Origin: JBFXJF01 sp050175155
Lineage (GTDB): Bacteria; Bacillota; Bacilli; Tepidibacillales; Tepidibacillaceae
Length of the DNA: 6,217 nucleotides
Reading direction: 5' to 3'
Assembly (NCBI GenBank): GCA_050175155.1
Contig: JBFXJF010000063.1
Location: forward strand, 1-6,217
In this document: positions 5,443-6,217 of the stretch, piece by piece
Position numbering within the stretch: the stretch's first letter is position 1
How the letters are laid out: the number at the start of each line of letters is the position of its first letter
Position numbers and translations under genes: made by a program
The notes under the pieces: model-generated
Told to the model about the DNA's origin: nothing
The model's input: the letters and a program-made list of their open reading frames with translations, nothing else
Databases searched by the model: none

Positions 5443-5631
5443 ATGACAAAAAAAATACAAATCACCCTCAAACGTAGTTTAATTGGTCGTCCTGAAACAC
5501 AAAAAATTGTGGTAAAAACATTAGGACTTCGTAAAATAAATCAAAAGGTTACACATAACGATAATTCTGCTATTCGCGGAATGATTGACAAAGTAAGTCA
5601 TTTAGTTGAAGTCTCTGAACTAAATGAGTAA
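5443..5631 (+). CDS. rpmD: 50S ribosomal protein L30
   Basis: L30 is a small ferredoxin-like-fold protein on the solvent side of the 50S subunit, dispensable or absent in some bacteria. The product has 62 residues, near the 59 of B. subtilis. It contains KIQITLKRSLIGRPETQKIV (residues 4-23) and the family block TLGLRKINQKVTHNDNSAIR (26-45), followed by GMIDKVSHLVEV. SD GGAGGG (5431-5436) begins on the last base of the rpsE stop codon (TAGGAGGG), 6 nt before the ATG. The 11-nt spacing from rpsE suggests translational coupling. Confidence 0.96.
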   Translation: MTKKIQITLKRSLIGRPETQKIVVKTLGLRKINQKVTHNDNSAIRGMIDKVSHLVEVSELNE

Positions 5632-5661
5632 ATACTGAGTTTAGACAGGGGAGGTGTACTT

Positions 5662-6102
5662 ATGAAGTTACATGAACTAAAACCTACGGAAGGTGCACGT
5701 CACAAAAGAAAACGTGTTGGCCGAGGAATAGCTACAGGAAATGGGAAAACAGCAGGCCGTGGACACAAAGGGCAAAAGGCTCGTTCTGGTGGCGGAGTGA
5801 GATTAGGATTTGAGGGCGGACAAAATCCACTAGCTCGTCGATTACCTAAACGTGGTTTTAATAACCCTACTCGAAAAGAGTATACAATAATCAACTTAGA
5901 TGTATTAAATAATTTTGAAGAAGGCACAGTGGTCACACCAGAGCTGCTTATTGAAAAAGGGTATGTTAAGCAAGTTAAACATGGAATTAAGGTATTAGGA
6001 AACAAGGAAATAAATGTAGGTCTAACCGTGAAGGCTAATAAGTTTTCTGAGTCTGCTGTTAAGAAAATAGCTGCTGCTGGCGGCCGAATTGAGGTGATCT
6101 AA
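5662..6102 (+). CDS. rplO: 50S ribosomal protein L15
   Basis: L15 is a late-binding protein whose long unfolded N-terminal arm threads through 23S rRNA. The product has 146 residues, the usual length. The glycine- and arginine-rich arm spans about residues 15-66, with GKTAGRGHKGQKARSGGGVR (28-47) and NPLARRLPKRGFNN (55-68). The globular C-terminal domain carries the family signature over 110-141, starting KVLGNKEINVGLTVKANKFS. SD GGGGAGGTG (5648-5656) lies 5 nt before the ATG. The gene ends TAATG, sharing one base with the secY start, and its last codons hold the SD for secY. Confidence 0.97.
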   Translation: MKLHELKPTEGARHKRKRVGRGIATGNGKTAGRGHKGQKARSGGGVRLGFEGGQNPLARRLPKRGFNNPTRKEYTIINLDVLNNFEEGTVVTPELLIEKGYVKQVKHGIKVLGNKEINVGLTVKANKFSESAVKKIAAAGGRIEVI

Positions 6103-6217
6103 TGTTTTCGACGATCTCCAATATATTTAAAGTTGTTGATTTGAGAAAAAAAATTATTTTTACTATGTTAATGCTTGTAGTTTTTAGGATAGGTAGTTTT
6201 ATTCCTGTTCCAAATAT
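6102..6217 (+). CDS. secY: Protein translocase subunit SecY, N-terminal fragment (3' end outside window)
   Basis: SecY is the channel-forming subunit of the SecYEG translocon in the cytoplasmic membrane. The 38 whole codons present encode MFSTISNIFKVVDLRKKIIF, then TMLMLVVFRIGSFIPVPN. This is a short cytoplasmic N-terminus with basic residues, the beginning of transmembrane helix 1, and the FRIG..IPVP motif found at this position across SecY proteins. The ATG shares its first base with the rplO stop (TAATG). SD GAGGTGAT (6091-6098) lies inside rplO, so translation is probably coupled. The spc-operon position after rplO is standard. The gene runs off the window; adk and map are the usual next genes but are not seen. 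Confidence 0.96.
   Translation, partial: MFSTISNIFKVVDLRKKIIFTMLMLVVFRIGSFIPVPN

Noticed and set aside
1..6217. A novel defence, mobile or biosynthetic system
   Set aside because: Every base is accounted for by conserved ribosomal protein genes, secY, short spacers or the N gap. No CRISPR-like repeats, insertion sequences, tRNA genes or foreign-looking genes were seen.

Overview
This window is a stretch of the universally conserved S10-spc ribosomal protein cluster. It runs in one direction from the 3' end of rplB to the first codons of secY. Low GC content by eye, strong AAGGAGGT-type Shine-Dalgarno (SD) sites before nearly every gene, TTG and GTG starts, a zinc-ribbon (four-cysteine) S14 and close resemblance of S17, L29, S8 and S3 to the Bacillus versions all point to a member of the Bacillota (Firmicutes). 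I cannot fix the class or genus from the sequence alone.

Layout: rplB (3' end), rpsS, rplV, rpsC (5' part), a 100-N gap, rplP (3' part), rpmC and rpsQ form the tail of the S10 operon. rplN, rplX, rplE, rpsN, rpsH, rplF, rplR, rpsE, rpmD, rplO and the start of secY form the spc operon. All genes are on the + strand and are separated by overlaps or by spacers of 76 nt or less. I see no terminator or convincing promoter, so the whole window is probably one transcription unit. No stretch over 300 bases lacks a gene. Together the genes supply proteins of both ribosomal subunits, and secY supplies the core of the membrane translocon.

The main trap is the N run at 1222-1321. An open frame reads straight through it and looks like one 199-residue S3 protein. 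The residues after the gap are the C-terminus of L16, not S3. The gap therefore hides the last half of rpsC and the first part of rplP, roughly 0.6 kb by comparison with usual family lengths, and the apparent single gene is an assembly artefact.

I found no previously undescribed system. The remaining observations are minor: a small hairpin over the rplR SD site, short inverted repeats in a few other leaders, an inverted repeat in the comparatively long rplB-rpsS spacer, and an N-terminally extended L24.
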